Assembly: GCA_025361625.1 (NCBI GenBank)
Contig: JANYKL010000091.1
Span: forward strand, 1-46,789
DNA from: Acidobacteriaceae bacterium
Lineage (GTDB): Bacteria > Acidobacteriota > Terriglobia > Terriglobales > Acidobacteriaceae
DNA length: 46,789 bases
Direction of reading: 5' to 3'
The position numbers and the translations under genes are program-made. The notes below the pieces were generated by a model, which ran no database searches, was not told the origin of the DNA, and was given only the letters and a program-made list of their open reading frames with translations. How positions within the stretch are numbered: position 1 is the stretch's first letter; each line of letters begins with the position of its first letter. Positions 9,074 through 17,262 of the stretch are shown piece by piece.

Positions 9074-9460
9074 ATGGATAACGAGAATAAAGAAACAATG
9101 GAGCAAGTCCGCCTTCGTATTGTCAGCGTTACCGACGACCTGCGTATGATTCAGCGCGAATTGAATTGCGCGGCCATGCAGGCTCCGACGGATCCTGAGT
9201 TGATGGAAGCCCTCGCTCACCAGCCGGAGATGGAATCGATTCAAACGTTGAAGTCCGCTGTGGACCAGATGCGGCATTTCCTCTGGTTCTATATGCAGGT
9301 TGTAACGAGCGACTCCGAGATGGGCGAGAAGTTCAGGCAGACGGTTCGCCAGGAAAGGCGTACTCCCGCCGTGCCCGATCTGCAGCGCCAGTTTAAGAAT
9401 GCCACTGATGCCATCATGGTGCGCTATATGGCCGACAGTAAATTTCGCAAGCCCAACTAG
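9074..9460 (+). CDS. Small helical protein of unknown function
   Basis: 128 residues, soluble, rich in Glu, Gln, Met and Leu, probably all-helical; no signal peptide, membrane segment or cysteine pair. The N-terminal half (QVRLRIVSVTDDLRMIQREL) has a heptad-like spacing suited to a coiled coil. The ATG at 9074 has a purine-rich GAGAGG about six bases upstream. I do not recognise a family. It is alone on this strand, divergent from the permease and convergent with pilT, from which it is separated by a hairpin terminator. Confidence 0.75.
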   Translation: MDNENKETMEQVRLRIVSVTDDLRMIQRELNCAAMQAPTDPELMEALAHQPEMESIQTLKSAVDQMRHFLWFYMQVVTSDSEMGEKFRQTVRQERRTPAVPDLQRQFKNATDAIMVRYMADSKFRKPN

Positions 9461-9530
9461 CTTTTCCTACAGACTCACTTTGTGCAGAGCTCTTGCCTGC
9501 CACGTCTTCCTTATATATGCCATAAATAGA

Positions 9531-9557
9531 AAAAAGGGCGCACCGTGGTGCGCCCTT
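9531..9557 (-). terminator. Rho-independent terminator after pilT
   Basis: An 11-bp perfect stem (9534-9544 pairing with 9547-9557, GC-rich core GGGCGCACC) with a tight loop is followed, read on the minus strand, by a run of T (complement of the A run at 9528-9535). It sits 23 bases past the pilT stop. On the plus strand no T run follows. Confidence 0.85.
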
Positions 9558-9579
9558 GCCCCAAGCGAAAATTGTTCTT

Positions 9580-10701
9580 CTACCGCCCAAAGCCCGCTGA
9601 CTGCATTGACTGCCGCGAGATGTCGGCGGTCGAAGCAATGCCCTGCATACGCAGCTTGAATTCGTCTGCATTCGAGGCGCTCTCGAGAGCGGTTTCGTAA
9701 TTAACCAGCCCGGCCTGGAACAAATCCCAGAGCGATTGGTCGAACGTCTGCATGCCGTATTGCGAAGTACCTGCGGAAATGGCTTCGCGGATGGCACGGG
9801 TCTTTTCAGGAACCAGAATACATTCCCGGATATATGAGGTGGTCACCATGACTTCGACCGCAGGCACCCGCCCTTCTGAGTCGGAACGACGAACCAGGCG
9901 CTGGCTAACGATGGCGCGCAGAACGGCGGCCAGTTGCAAGCGAATCTGCTTCTGCTCGGGCGGCGGGAAGATGGCGATAATTCGATTAATGCTTTCGACC
10001 GCGTCCAGCGTGTGCAGGGTCGAGAACACCATGTGTCCGGTTTCGGCGGCGTGCAGCGCGGTTCCAATGGTTTCGAGATCGCGCATTTCGCCGACCAGGA
10101 TGACGTCAGGATCTTGACGAAGAGAAGCTCGCAGCGCCGAGGAAAACGACGGCGTATCGACCTCGATTTCGCGCTGATTTACATATCCCTTCTTGTCCCG
10201 GTGCAAAAACTCGATAGGATCTTCGATAGTGATGATGTGTTCGGCTCGAGTGGAGTTAATGCGGTCGATCATGGCGGCCAGGGTCGTTGATTTACCGGAG
10301 CCGGTCACACCGGTTACGAGCACCAGGCCACGAGGCATTTCGCAAATCTGTTCAACAATTTTAGGCAGGAAGAGTTCGTCGAGCGCCCGAATCTTGGTCG
10401 GAATCACTCGAAGCACGAGTCCAACGTTGCCGCGCTGCTGAAATACGTTCACACGGAAGCGGCCCAGTCCGGCGACGCCGTATGCCATGTCAATTTCGGA
10501 GGTCTCTTTGAATTTCTGCTTCTGGCGCGCCGACATCATGCTGAAGGCCATATTCAACATATCTTCTGCTGAGACGCGCGGCTGATCGGTCAGCGGCACG
10601 AGGTCGCCGTCAATGCGTAGGTGCGGGTAGTTCCCTACCTTGAGATGAAGGTCGGAGCTGCGGCGCTCCATGGCAATTCGGAGCAGGTCATCGATATTCA
10701 T
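9580..10701 (-). CDS. pilT: Type IV pilus retraction ATPase
   Basis: PilT is the cytoplasmic hexameric ATPase that depolymerises type IV pili, driving twitching. From the ATG at 10701 the product is 373 residues, the usual length; GGAG lies ten bases upstream. Walker A is GVTGSGKST (131-139), Walker B is DVILVGEMRD (199-208, Glu205), the Asp-box ITIEDPIEF is at 157-165 and the His-box STLHTLDAVE starts at 227. The C-terminal TRAIREAISAG resembles the AIRNLIRE element of PilT. The frame stays open upstream to 11055, but that extension would overlap the neighbouring DinB gene and lacks family similarity. No other pilus gene is in the window. Confidence 0.95.
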   Translation of the reverse strand: MNIDDLLRIAMERRSSDLHLKVGNYPHLRIDGDLVPLTDQPRVSAEDMLNMAFSMMSARQKQKFKETSEIDMAYGVAGLGRFRVNVFQQRGNVGLVLRVIPTKIRALDELFLPKIVEQICEMPRGLVLVTGVTGSGKSTTLAAMIDRINSTRAEHIITIEDPIEFLHRDKKGYVNQREIEVDTPSFSSALRASLRQDPDVILVGEMRDLETIGTALHAAETGHMVFSTLHTLDAVESINRIIAIFPPPEQKQIRLQLAAVLRAIVSQRLVRRSDSEGRVPAVEVMVTTSYIRECILVPEKTRAIREAISAGTSQYGMQTFDQSLWDLFQAGLVNYETALESASNADEFKLRMQGIASTADISRQSMQSAGFGR

Positions 10702-10915
10702 TCGGGGTGAACTCCAGCCGTTATGATGACCGGAAGTGAGCGCTAGTACGAGATGACGGAAGTCACCTGCCGTTGAAGAGATTGCCGACGAGGGAACATC
10801 CAACCGGTCTGTCACGTTGAGGGGACGTGGCGACCGGGCGTTCTTGGGCCGGGACTTCGTCCCCGCTTCGTGCAGCAGCTCTAGCTTCGCTAAGGAGTGG
10901 CCAAATCTTGAAAGG

Positions 10916-11425
10916 TTAAGCGGCTGCCTGCATCGGCTCGTCGAAGCTTCCGCCGTAGATAGCCGGAACTTTCGATCCCATGGGACGTAGATACGTCGCC
11001 AATTCGCCGCGATGATGAATGCTGTGATTATTGAGGAAGCCGAGATAGAACGCATTCGGCAAGTTGAACATCATGAACTGAACCGGTTCGACCAGCTGTT
11101 CCGGAGTCAAGGCGCGGACACGGTCAAATCCGGCCTTAACATGCTCTCCGTACCAAGAGACGAGCTCAGCCACTGTCGTGGGCTTGTTGGCGGCAGCGCC
11201 CATCTTGAAATTCCGGTCCGCGATGCCGTTCAAAAATTGAACGTCAGTGTTGGCAAGGTGCCAGCCCAGTTCCCATGCCGATCGGGCGTTCGGATCCGGG
11301 CGGTAGTCTTTCTTCGCTTCCGGGATGGCAGCTAGAACTCGTTTAGTGGTTTCCACTTCTCGACCGAAACCATCGAGCATCATTGCGCAGTAAAAAGCGG
11401 CGAAATCGGGAGTGAGACCAGACAT
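10916..11425 (-). CDS. DinB-fold (YfiT/DinB-type) protein, putative metal-dependent enzyme
   Basis: 169 residues with the four-helix layout of the DinB/YfiT superfamily. The metal-binding triad is visible: His56 in ELGWHLANTD and His134 with His138 in NNHSIHHRGEL; HHRGE followed by YLRPMG is a classic end of this fold. Members are thiol transferases (bacillithiol, mycothiol) or have unknown activity, so the exact reaction is not assigned. An AAGGAG sequence lies about nine bases before the ATG. It stands alone between ilvE and pilT on the same strand, with 214 bases before pilT. Confidence 0.85.
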   Translation of the reverse strand: MSGLTPDFAAFYCAMMLDGFGREVETTKRVLAAIPEAKKDYRPDPNARSAWELGWHLANTDVQFLNGIADRNFKMGAAANKPTTVAELVSWYGEHVKAGFDRVRALTPEQLVEPVQFMMFNLPNAFYLGFLNNHSIHHRGELATYLRPMGSKVPAIYGGSFDEPMQAAA

Positions 11426-11565
11426 GAAAATCTCCTTTAGAGCTGTGCATCGGGCAAAAGCAGGGCGTGAACCAGGACATTTTTCCGTAGGAAACGATGG
11501 CCGTTTGTTTAAGCAAATATAATCCCCGCCGAGTTAGAGCGCAAACGGAGCCGAAAGCTCAGCTG

Positions 11566-12516
11566 CTAGACTCCGACGGGGTGTTTGGCGGCGCCAACTT
11601 GAACCGGTGTCAACCAGCCATAGCGATCTGGCTTGTCTCCGTGGACGATTCCGTAGAACTCGGATTGAAGACTCTTCGTCATGGCCCCGATAGTCCCGGC
11701 GCCAATGCTGATCCTGTCGACGGAACGGATTGGCGTGATCTCGGCGGCTGTACCGGTGAAGAAAACTTCGTCGGCGATGTAGAGCGATTCGCGCGGAATC
11801 TGTTGCTCGATGATCTTGATTCCCATGTCGCGCGCGATCTGCATCACGGAGTCGCGCGTTATGCCCGGGAGCACTGAATTGCCAAGCGGCGCGGTGTAAA
11901 GAACGCCGTTACGAACCACAAACAAGTTCTCGCCCGAGCCCTCGCTCACGAAGCCATTGACGTCAAGCGCGATGCCCTCGGCGTAGCCGTTGGTGATGGC
12001 TTCCATCTTGATGAGCTGCGAATTCATGTAGTTCGCACCTGATTTCGCCATAGCCGGCAAGGTATTTGGAGCAATTCTCGTCCACGAAGAAATGCAGACG
12101 TCGACGCCTTCGCTGGCGTCCGATCCCAGATATTTTCCCCACGGATAATTGCAGACATAAACCTCGGTCGGCGAGTTGAAAGGATTGACCCCGGCTTCTC
12201 CATAGCCACGAAGGATGATGGGGCGGATGTAGCAGGGCCACACCGCGTTGTGTTTCACCAACTCAAGCATTCCGCGAAAAATTTCGTCGCGCGTGAAAGG
12301 AACGTCGATCCGATAGATGCGCGCGGAATCGATCAGGCGCTGCATGTGCTCGGTGGCGCGGAAAATAGCTGGCCCGCCCGGCAGCGCATAGCAGCGCACG
12401 CCTTCGAACACAGAAGACCCATAGTGCACGACGTGGGACATCACATGAAGCGTCGCGTCATCCCAATTAATAAGCTTGCCGTTGTGCCAGATCTTGTCGG
12501 TTTTCTGAATCGCCAT
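11566..12516 (-). CDS. ilvE: Branched-chain amino-acid aminotransferase
   Basis: A class IV PLP aminotransferase that makes or degrades Leu, Ile and Val by exchange with glutamate. The 316-residue protein has the expected length; Lys158 in PAMAKSGANYMNS is the PLP lysine, and the EGIALDVNGFVSEGSGENLF stretch is the class IV signature. The N-terminal VHYGSSVFEGVR loop is also typical. AAGGAG precedes the ATG by about five bases. A TATAAT-like box lies about 100 bases upstream. Other ilv or leu genes are absent from the window. Confidence 0.95.
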   Translation of the reverse strand: MAIQKTDKIWHNGKLINWDDATLHVMSHVVHYGSSVFEGVRCYALPGGPAIFRATEHMQRLIDSARIYRIDVPFTRDEIFRGMLELVKHNAVWPCYIRPIILRGYGEAGVNPFNSPTEVYVCNYPWGKYLGSDASEGVDVCISSWTRIAPNTLPAMAKSGANYMNSQLIKMEAITNGYAEGIALDVNGFVSEGSGENLFVVRNGVLYTAPLGNSVLPGITRDSVMQIARDMGIKIIEQQIPRESLYIADEVFFTGTAAEITPIRSVDRISIGAGTIGAMTKSLQSEFYGIVHGDKPDRYGWLTPVQVGAAKHPVGV

Positions 12517-12617
12517 TCGAACTCCTTGGGTATGAATTCCTGGTAAGAAATCCGGGTATGAGATTCGCCCAACTGGCCTAAGGTTTCTTGCGCGATCTCT
12601 ACGACAACCCTGGCTCG

Positions 12618-12623
12618 ATTATA
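12618..12623 (-). promoter_or_regulatory. Possible -10 box (TATAAT) upstream of ilvE
   Basis: A perfect TATAAT on the minus strand, about 100 bases before the ilvE start. The hexamer 17 bases further upstream (CAAGGT) is a poor -35, so the call depends on the -10 alone. Confidence 0.35.
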
Positions 12624-12722
12624 AACGCCGCAGCACGCTGACCTTGCGTGCACTTTTCGAAATTTTGTGGCTCTGAGCAAGGAAATACAAGTAAGAATTG
12701 CCGCTCACGTCCCTCGGTGATT

Positions 12723-13175
12723 TCAGCGAGTGACAAGGACGTTGTTCGCGACGAATGCGCCTTCGCCTGCGATCATCAGGCGCATGGCGATGTGCTCAGC
12801 CTTGTAGTGGTGAGTGTGATGAAGCAGATAGGCGACTCCCATGGCACTGCCAAAGCCGATGGCCGAACCCGCAGCCTGCCCAGCCGGCCCCCTCGTCACG
12901 AACGGGCGCATGAGCGGATTTGCTTCGCGGTAGCCCTGGCTAAGTCCGCGCTGTGTGGTGATGGCATCAGCGGCCACGAGCCCGGCCAGGATGCTGGTGT
13001 CGACGCGAGTCCCAATCGTCCAGAACGGGTTGGTCGCGGCCTTGGAAGGGGAACCGCTGTTCGAGTTAGAGTTCGAGGTTGAGGTCGAGGTAAAGTTCGA
13101 GGTATTCGAGGTGAATTTTTGGTCCCGGGCCGCCAGACCTAAACTCAAGAGGAAAACTATTAGAAGAGATCGCAT
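12723..13175 (-). CDS. Exported small protein with low-complexity N-terminus, unknown function
   Basis: About 150 residues. A hydrophobic signal segment (RSLLIVFLLSLGLAA) is followed by a Ser/Asn/Thr-rich tract of hexamer-like DNA repeats (13060-13115), then a conserved-looking domain with AADAITTQRGL, REANPLMRPFV and two hydrophobic stretches around a His-rich turn (LLHHTHHYKAEH). The ANPLMRP motif recalls DUF5658-type membrane proteins, but I cannot confirm this. Two ATGs in tandem (13178, 13175) follow a GAGGCAGG; 13175 has the better spacing, and a TTG at 13196 would only add an unlikely hydrophilic lead. Confidence 0.65.
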   Translation of the reverse strand: MRSLLIVFLLSLGLAARDQKFTSNTSNFTSTSTSNSNSNSGSPSKAATNPFWTIGTRVDTSILAGLVAADAITTQRGLSQGYREANPLMRPFVTRGPAGQAAGSAIGFGSAMGVAYLLHHTHHYKAEHIAMRLMIAGEGAFVANNVLVTR

Positions 13176-13672
13176 CATCCTGCCTCGCGCTGTCAATCAC
13201 ACATTAAGCTGGATGGGATACTTTAGGACATGGCCCTAGGTGGGTAATCAGTCGCCAGATGGTAACTATTACTGCAGGAAAAAGATCAGCACTGGCATGC
13301 CTCAAAAGTGGAGATTCTGCGTTCTAAGTTCTTTATTATTCCGAGGTTTGGGCGCCGCTCTTTGCTTTTGAAGTCTTGGCAAACGCGATAAACCGATGCA
13401 GAGGCCCAAGGAAGTTTTCCGCGGCTGAAGCTATCGCCTCAGAAGCTCTCACCCATCGGTTTTCGCGAAGGTCAAGGAGTTTCATCTCGGGCGCTAGATT
13501 GGTCAAAATTCCCGGGGCTAGAGCGGGGGTCACCTGAGAAGACGCCGTCGGACCAAAAGAACAGAAATTATTATCTAAAAATTCGGCGGGGTATCTTGCA
13601 AATTTAGAATTTATCAGTAGAATTTCGGCATTGCGAAGTTGTAGTCCTCGCGCCGGGGAGAAAAGATTCCTT
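13176..13672. other. Intergenic stretch without a convincing gene
   Basis: About 500 bases between the divergent exported-protein and zinc-finger-like genes. A minus-strand frame (13336-13725) is open but has no ribosome site and overlaps the plus-strand gene; its last 49 codons (from ATG 13485, KLLDLRENRWVRASEAIASA) look somewhat protein-like and could be a remnant. The region should hold promoters for both neighbours, but I cannot place them. Confidence 0.4.
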
Positions 13673-13837
13673 ATGGCTACCGAAGCTGCACCTGTAAATT
13701 GCGCCATCTGCCAACGCCCTCTCACGCTGCTTCAACCTGAAACCTGCACAGACGACAAAGGAAACGCCGTTCACTCAGATTGTTATGTGAAGGTTCTGGC
13801 TGCGGAAAAGCCGCACTCATCGATTGTCGCGGCCTAG
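13673..13837 (+). CDS. 54-residue zinc-finger-like protein
   Basis: A small cytosolic protein with Cys10-x2-Cys13 at the start and His34-x2-Cys37 later (NCAIC and VHSDC), plus Cys25: the spacing of a small treble-clef or LIM-like zinc site. The ATG at 13673 has GGGGAG about twelve bases upstream. The body (QRPLTLLQPETCTDD) is compact with a short Ala-rich tail. Function unknown; such proteins often bind nucleic acid or a protein partner. It is the only plus-strand gene between 9.5 and 15.9 kb. Confidence 0.7.
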   Translation: MATEAAPVNCAICQRPLTLLQPETCTDDKGNAVHSDCYVKVLAAEKPHSSIVAA

Positions 13838-13884
13838 GCTGCCGGACGATCGCAACAAGGGCTCTGTGGGAACGTAGAGTCGGA

Positions 13885-15684
13885 TTAGTGTTTCGCTGGA
13901 CCGTCTAGCGTGGGTACCTCTACCGCGCCAATAGCACTTGCCTGTGCCACCGACTTCATGCCTACTTCATCCCCTCGGAAGTACCGGTTTTTAGCGGCTT
14001 TCATTTCCGGCATCGCGGTATACGGTTTCGAATAATCGTTGTTTGCGTTCCAGAAAAGGAAGCCGACGCCTCCCTTCTGCTTCGCAACTTCAATCTGCAC
14101 TTCTACATATTGCGGTGAGTAAGTCCTGGTTCTCCAGGCAAAGGCCTGCAACCACGGGCGCAGCACAACGCCGCTGTCTTTCGTGATGACCCTGAAGCGC
14201 TCCATCGACTCGCCTATGAAATGTTCGGGCGCGTCGCCCGGGTGAGCGATGCCATCCATGCCAAAGAAATGCGAAGGGTAAATCATCGGAGAAAGCACGT
14301 CGCAGTGCTTGGCCATGGCAACGATGTCTTGTCCGGTGTGCGAAAGGTCGACCGGGCGCTGCCACGCCATGATTCCGAATACATCGAGTGAAAGCAGCAC
14401 GCCGCTAGGGTGAATCTGAGCGTAGGCACGCTCGAGGAAATTCGCGATCACTTCGGAGCGCTGCATTTCGTGCGGTTTCGGCTTCGACTGATGGACTGCG
14501 ACCTCGTGCTTCTGCTGCACACCATTTTTCTTGACGTCGTCGGCCGAGGGCAGGGCGTGGACGGAAGTATCAATGACAGAGGTGACAACCGCCCCCGCCG
14601 ATGGAAGAGCCGCCTGATATGCGAAGAGCGCATCTTTCTGGTCCCCTTCCGCCGGGAAGCGAACGTAATCGAACTGAACTTCATCGACTCCCTGTTGCGA
14701 AACGAACTTCGCCAAGGCAATGTCGTAATCCTGAACCATCGGGTTGGAAGGATCCGTCCAAACCAACTTCCCATTCTCCCGCCATGGCTGCCCCGTCTTG
14801 CGCGATTTGATGGCGAGCTCTGGATGCGTCGTGACCAGGTGCTCGTCGCGGAAGATCGCAATGCGAGCGATGGCATGCATATTCTGCGAGTGCAGGAATC
14901 GGATGAGCTTCGGAAGGTCTGAAATGTAGTGCTTTTGGCCGGTAGCCAGCGGATGATCGAAGGCGATGTTGATGACGCCGTCACTATCTTTAATATCGAA
15001 AACGACGGCGTTGCCTCCAACCTCACGCCAGTGGCGGATAATGCGTTCGCCATGTTCGCTTCCGGCCATAATTCCGGTTAAATAAATAGCGCGAACTTCG
15101 AAATCTCTTGCAACCGGGACGGATTTTTCTACAATAGGCGCGTCAAGAATTCCGGGAATGATGATCTGCTCTCCTGCTTTGAGGAAAATTCCCTGTCGAT
15201 TGCGGTTGGTTTTGCGAATCGCTTCCGCCAGCTCATTCGAAGTCAAATATTTGGTGCGTTTCAGATTTTTGCGGGCGATGGATGGAATGCTTTCTCCGCG
15301 TAGGGCCGCGTAAACTTCCGATCCGGCAGGAGCTACAAGGGCGGCGGAAGGCTGAAGTGACGCCGCCTTCGCGGTATCAGCCTTCGCATTTATCAACTGA
15401 GCTTTAGCTTGATTCTGCACAGCGGCGGCGTTCGGATGAAGCAATCCGAAGCTTGCGACAGAGACCCGCAGGAAGAAGGTTACGAGACTGGAGAAAGAAA
15501 ACTTGTGGCGGTAGATAGCTTTAAGTTTATTCCTGAAAAGTTCTCGGTCAAGCCTTTTTGCCGAGGAAAAGCCAGGAGCCAGACAAGGAAGCAAGAATGG
15601 GGGCAATTTGTTCTCCGGAGGCACAAATATCTTCAATGCGATTGTCCGTTGAAGTAATCTCTTCCGCCAGTTACGTCGGGCCAA
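13885..15684 (-). CDS. Exported LysM-like / DUF4015 putative glycoside hydrolase
   Basis: 599 residues. A basic N-terminus leads to a hydrophobic segment (about 64-80), suggesting a long signal anchor; no in-frame ATG lies nearer to it. Residues about 122-180 (YAALRGESIPSIARKN to EQIIIPGI) look like a LysM-type carbohydrate-binding module. From about 190 to 580 the sequence matches the putative glycoside hydrolase domain DUF4015: RAIYLTGIMAG, NAVVFDIKDSDG, FDYVRFP, SLDVFGIMAW and GVGFLFWNANNDYS. The barrel fold implies polysaccharide cleavage in the envelope; the substrate is unknown. It is divergent from the AAA+ gene at 16 kb. A linker of low conservation (about 395-425) interrupts the barrel. 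Confidence 0.85.
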   Translation of the reverse strand: MARRNWRKRLLQRTIALKIFVPPENKLPPFLLPCLAPGFSSAKRLDRELFRNKLKAIYRHKFSFSSLVTFFLRVSVASFGLLHPNAAAVQNQAKAQLINAKADTAKAASLQPSAALVAPAGSEVYAALRGESIPSIARKNLKRTKYLTSNELAEAIRKTNRNRQGIFLKAGEQIIIPGILDAPIVEKSVPVARDFEVRAIYLTGIMAGSEHGERIIRHWREVGGNAVVFDIKDSDGVINIAFDHPLATGQKHYISDLPKLIRFLHSQNMHAIARIAIFRDEHLVTTHPELAIKSRKTGQPWRENGKLVWTDPSNPMVQDYDIALAKFVSQQGVDEVQFDYVRFPAEGDQKDALFAYQAALPSAGAVVTSVIDTSVHALPSADDVKKNGVQQKHEVAVHQSKPKPHEMQRSEVIANFLERAYAQIHPSGVLLSLDVFGIMAWQRPVDLSHTGQDIVAMAKHCDVLSPMIYPSHFFGMDGIAHPGDAPEHFIGESMERFRVITKDSGVVLRPWLQAFAWRTRTYSPQYVEVQIEVAKQKGGVGFLFWNANNDYSKPYTAMPEMKAAKNRYFRGDEVGMKSVAQASAIGAVEVPTLDGPAKH

Positions 15685-15882
15685 GCGAGGGCGCGATTAC
15701 GGGACAGGGGCATCCGGGACGACTGTCTTGACCGGAAACTTCGGCGAGTTGCTTGAAAGTTCCAGCAGTCTGCAAAGAATTGCTCCTAAGCGGTTTCGAT
15801 GGCCGAAAGGCGGGGAGCGCGCCTTGTTGCAATTTGGGCATCTAAATAGATGGAATGGCCGGAGATGTGGCTGATTTTGGGA

Positions 15883-15898
15883 TGGCGAACGGCTTGCA
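15883..15898 (+). promoter_or_regulatory. Sigma-54-type -24/-12 promoter before the AAA+ ATPase gene
   Basis: TGGCGAACGGCTTGCA has the TGGC-N7-TTGCA form of sigma-54 promoters, with exactly ten bases between the GG and GC doublets. Transcription would start near 15909-15910, about 40 to 100 bases before the possible start codons of the gene. No enhancer site or activator gene was identified nearby. Confidence 0.5.
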
Positions 15899-16006
15899 CT
15901 AGGGCATAGTGGGAGAGCGGGGTAGTTTGCTCCTGACGGACAACAAAAAATGAGCAGTATGGCCGAAAGCATGCAGTTTGGTGATAGGAAAAAAGGGCCC
16001 GACACC

Positions 16007-17161
16007 ATGAGAACGAACCTTGCAACCGTGCTGGATCCCAGCCGCCGCAGCAACGACGCTCGCGATTTTGAGACTGCTCTGCGCCGGAAAATTGTGGGCC
16101 AGGATCAGGCTATCGAAAAAGTTGCTGAAATCTACCAGATGTTTCTGGCTGGCCTGAATGCGCCGGGGCGTCCGGTGGGAAACCTGCTATTTCTCGGACC
16201 AACCGGCTCCGGCAAGACACGCGTGGTTGAAGCGGTCGCGGAGTCACTTTTCGGCGATGCGAAAGCGTGTATCAAAATCGATTGCGCGGAGTTCCAGCAC
16301 TCCCACGAAATTGCTAAGTTGATCGGTTCCCCTCCGGGATATCTGGGGCATCGCGAGACGCATCCGCTGCTCACTCAGGAAGCGCTCAACCAGTGGCATA
16401 CGGAAAAGCTCAAACTGTCGATCCTGCTCTTCGACGAAATTGAGAAAGCTTCCGACTCGCTCTGGCAGTTGCTGCTTGGCATTCTCGACAAGGCGACCCT
16501 GACTCTCGGTGACAACCGCCGCGTCGACCTCTCTAGCTGCATCATCATCATGACCTCGAACCTCGGGGCGGCTGAGATGAACGGTTTGGTGGATGGCGGG
16601 TTAGGATTCGCACCAAGGGCGGTGCAGGTAGATAACGCGCTCGACGACAAGATCAACCGCTCAGCGGTGGACGCGGCACGACGCAAGTTTGCGCCGGAAT
16701 TCATGAATCGCATCGACAAGGTTGTGGTGTTCAAGACCTTGCGTCCGGAGCACCTGCAGCAAATTCTCGAAATCGAACTGGGTATGGTTCAGCAGCGCGT
16801 TCTGATGGCTGCTGGCGCACACCAGTTCGTCTTCAACTGCACGCCTGCGGTGAAGAACTTTCTGCTTGTCGAAGGGACCGATCCGAAATACGGAGCGCGT
16901 CACCTGAAGCGTGCCATCGAACGGCATCTCGTGTTTCCTCTGGCGAACCTGGTTGCCACCGGTCAGGTGCGCCTCGGAGATTTCATCCGCGTGGACATGA
17001 TCGGCGAGAGCAAGCTGACCTTCGTCAAAGAAGCTGAGGGTGCGATGGTTCCCGTGCTTCTTGAGCGCTACGGAGCGGTCACTTCAATGCCAGCAGCTGC
17101 GGCAGCAAGGGCGGCGCGTCCGATTATTCAACGCAAGGAATTCGGAGCAGAGAACAAGTAA
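16007..17161 (+). CDS. Single-ring ClpB-D2-like AAA+ ATPase
   Basis: 384 residues. It holds one AAA+ module of the Clp/Hsp100 D2 type plus its C-terminal small domain, and lacks the N-domain, D1 ring and coiled-coil arm of ClpB/ClpA; no ClpX zinc domain either. Visible are Walker A GPTGSGKT (64-71), substrate pore loop GYLG (111-114), Walker B LLFDEIEK (Asp143, Glu144), sensor-1 TSNLG (Asn185), arginine finger in FMNRID (Arg235) and sensor-2 GARHLKRAIE (Arg298). All catalytic parts are intact, so it should hydrolyse ATP and thread proteins. No IGF/L-type ClpP loop is obvious. The start chosen has AAGGG nine bases upstream; 15950 is an alternative. A sigma-54-like promoter precedes it and a strong terminator follows. 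Confidence 0.88.
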   Translation: MRTNLATVLDPSRRSNDARDFETALRRKIVGQDQAIEKVAEIYQMFLAGLNAPGRPVGNLLFLGPTGSGKTRVVEAVAESLFGDAKACIKIDCAEFQHSHEIAKLIGSPPGYLGHRETHPLLTQEALNQWHTEKLKLSILLFDEIEKASDSLWQLLLGILDKATLTLGDNRRVDLSSCIIIMTSNLGAAEMNGLVDGGLGFAPRAVQVDNALDDKINRSAVDAARRKFAPEFMNRIDKVVVFKTLRPEHLQQILEIELGMVQQRVLMAAGAHQFVFNCTPAVKNFLLVEGTDPKYGARHLKRAIERHLVFPLANLVATGQVRLGDFIRVDMIGESKLTFVKEAEGAMVPVLLERYGAVTSMPAAAAARAARPIIQRKEFGAENK

Positions 17162-17179
17162 GATCAGTTGCTGGTAGGT

Positions 17180-17215
17180 AAAGGGACGTCGCACCCAGCG
17201 ACGTCCCTTTTTTTA
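17180..17215 (+). terminator. Rho-independent terminator after the AAA+ ATPase gene
   Basis: A 13-bp perfect stem (17180-17192 with 17198-17210, core GGGACGTCGC), a five-base loop and a T run. It begins 19 bases after the stop codon. Monocistronic transcription of the ATPase gene fits this. Confidence 0.92.
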
Positions 17216-17262
17216 TTCCAAAGCGCTTCGTTTTGACGGCCATTTTTCTCCGGGAACGCGTT

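Noticed and set aside
10702-11055. 118-residue N-terminal extension of pilT
   Set aside because: It overlaps the DinB-fold gene on the same strand, has no PilT similarity, and the ATG at 10701 has GGAG and gives normal length.
11518-11523. TATAAT on the plus strand between dinB and ilvE
   Set aside because: No rightward gene follows within the region, and no -35 lies at a proper distance.
13336-13725. 129-codon minus-strand frame between the exported-protein and zinc-finger genes
   Set aside because: It overlaps the start and body of the better-supported plus-strand zinc-finger gene, has no ribosome site, and shows no domain; only its last 49 codons look protein-like.
15697-16053. 118-codon minus-strand frame upstream of the AAA+ ATPase
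   Set aside because: It overlaps the promoter and start of the ATPase gene; composition is Pro/Ser/Arg-rich as in out-of-frame reading.
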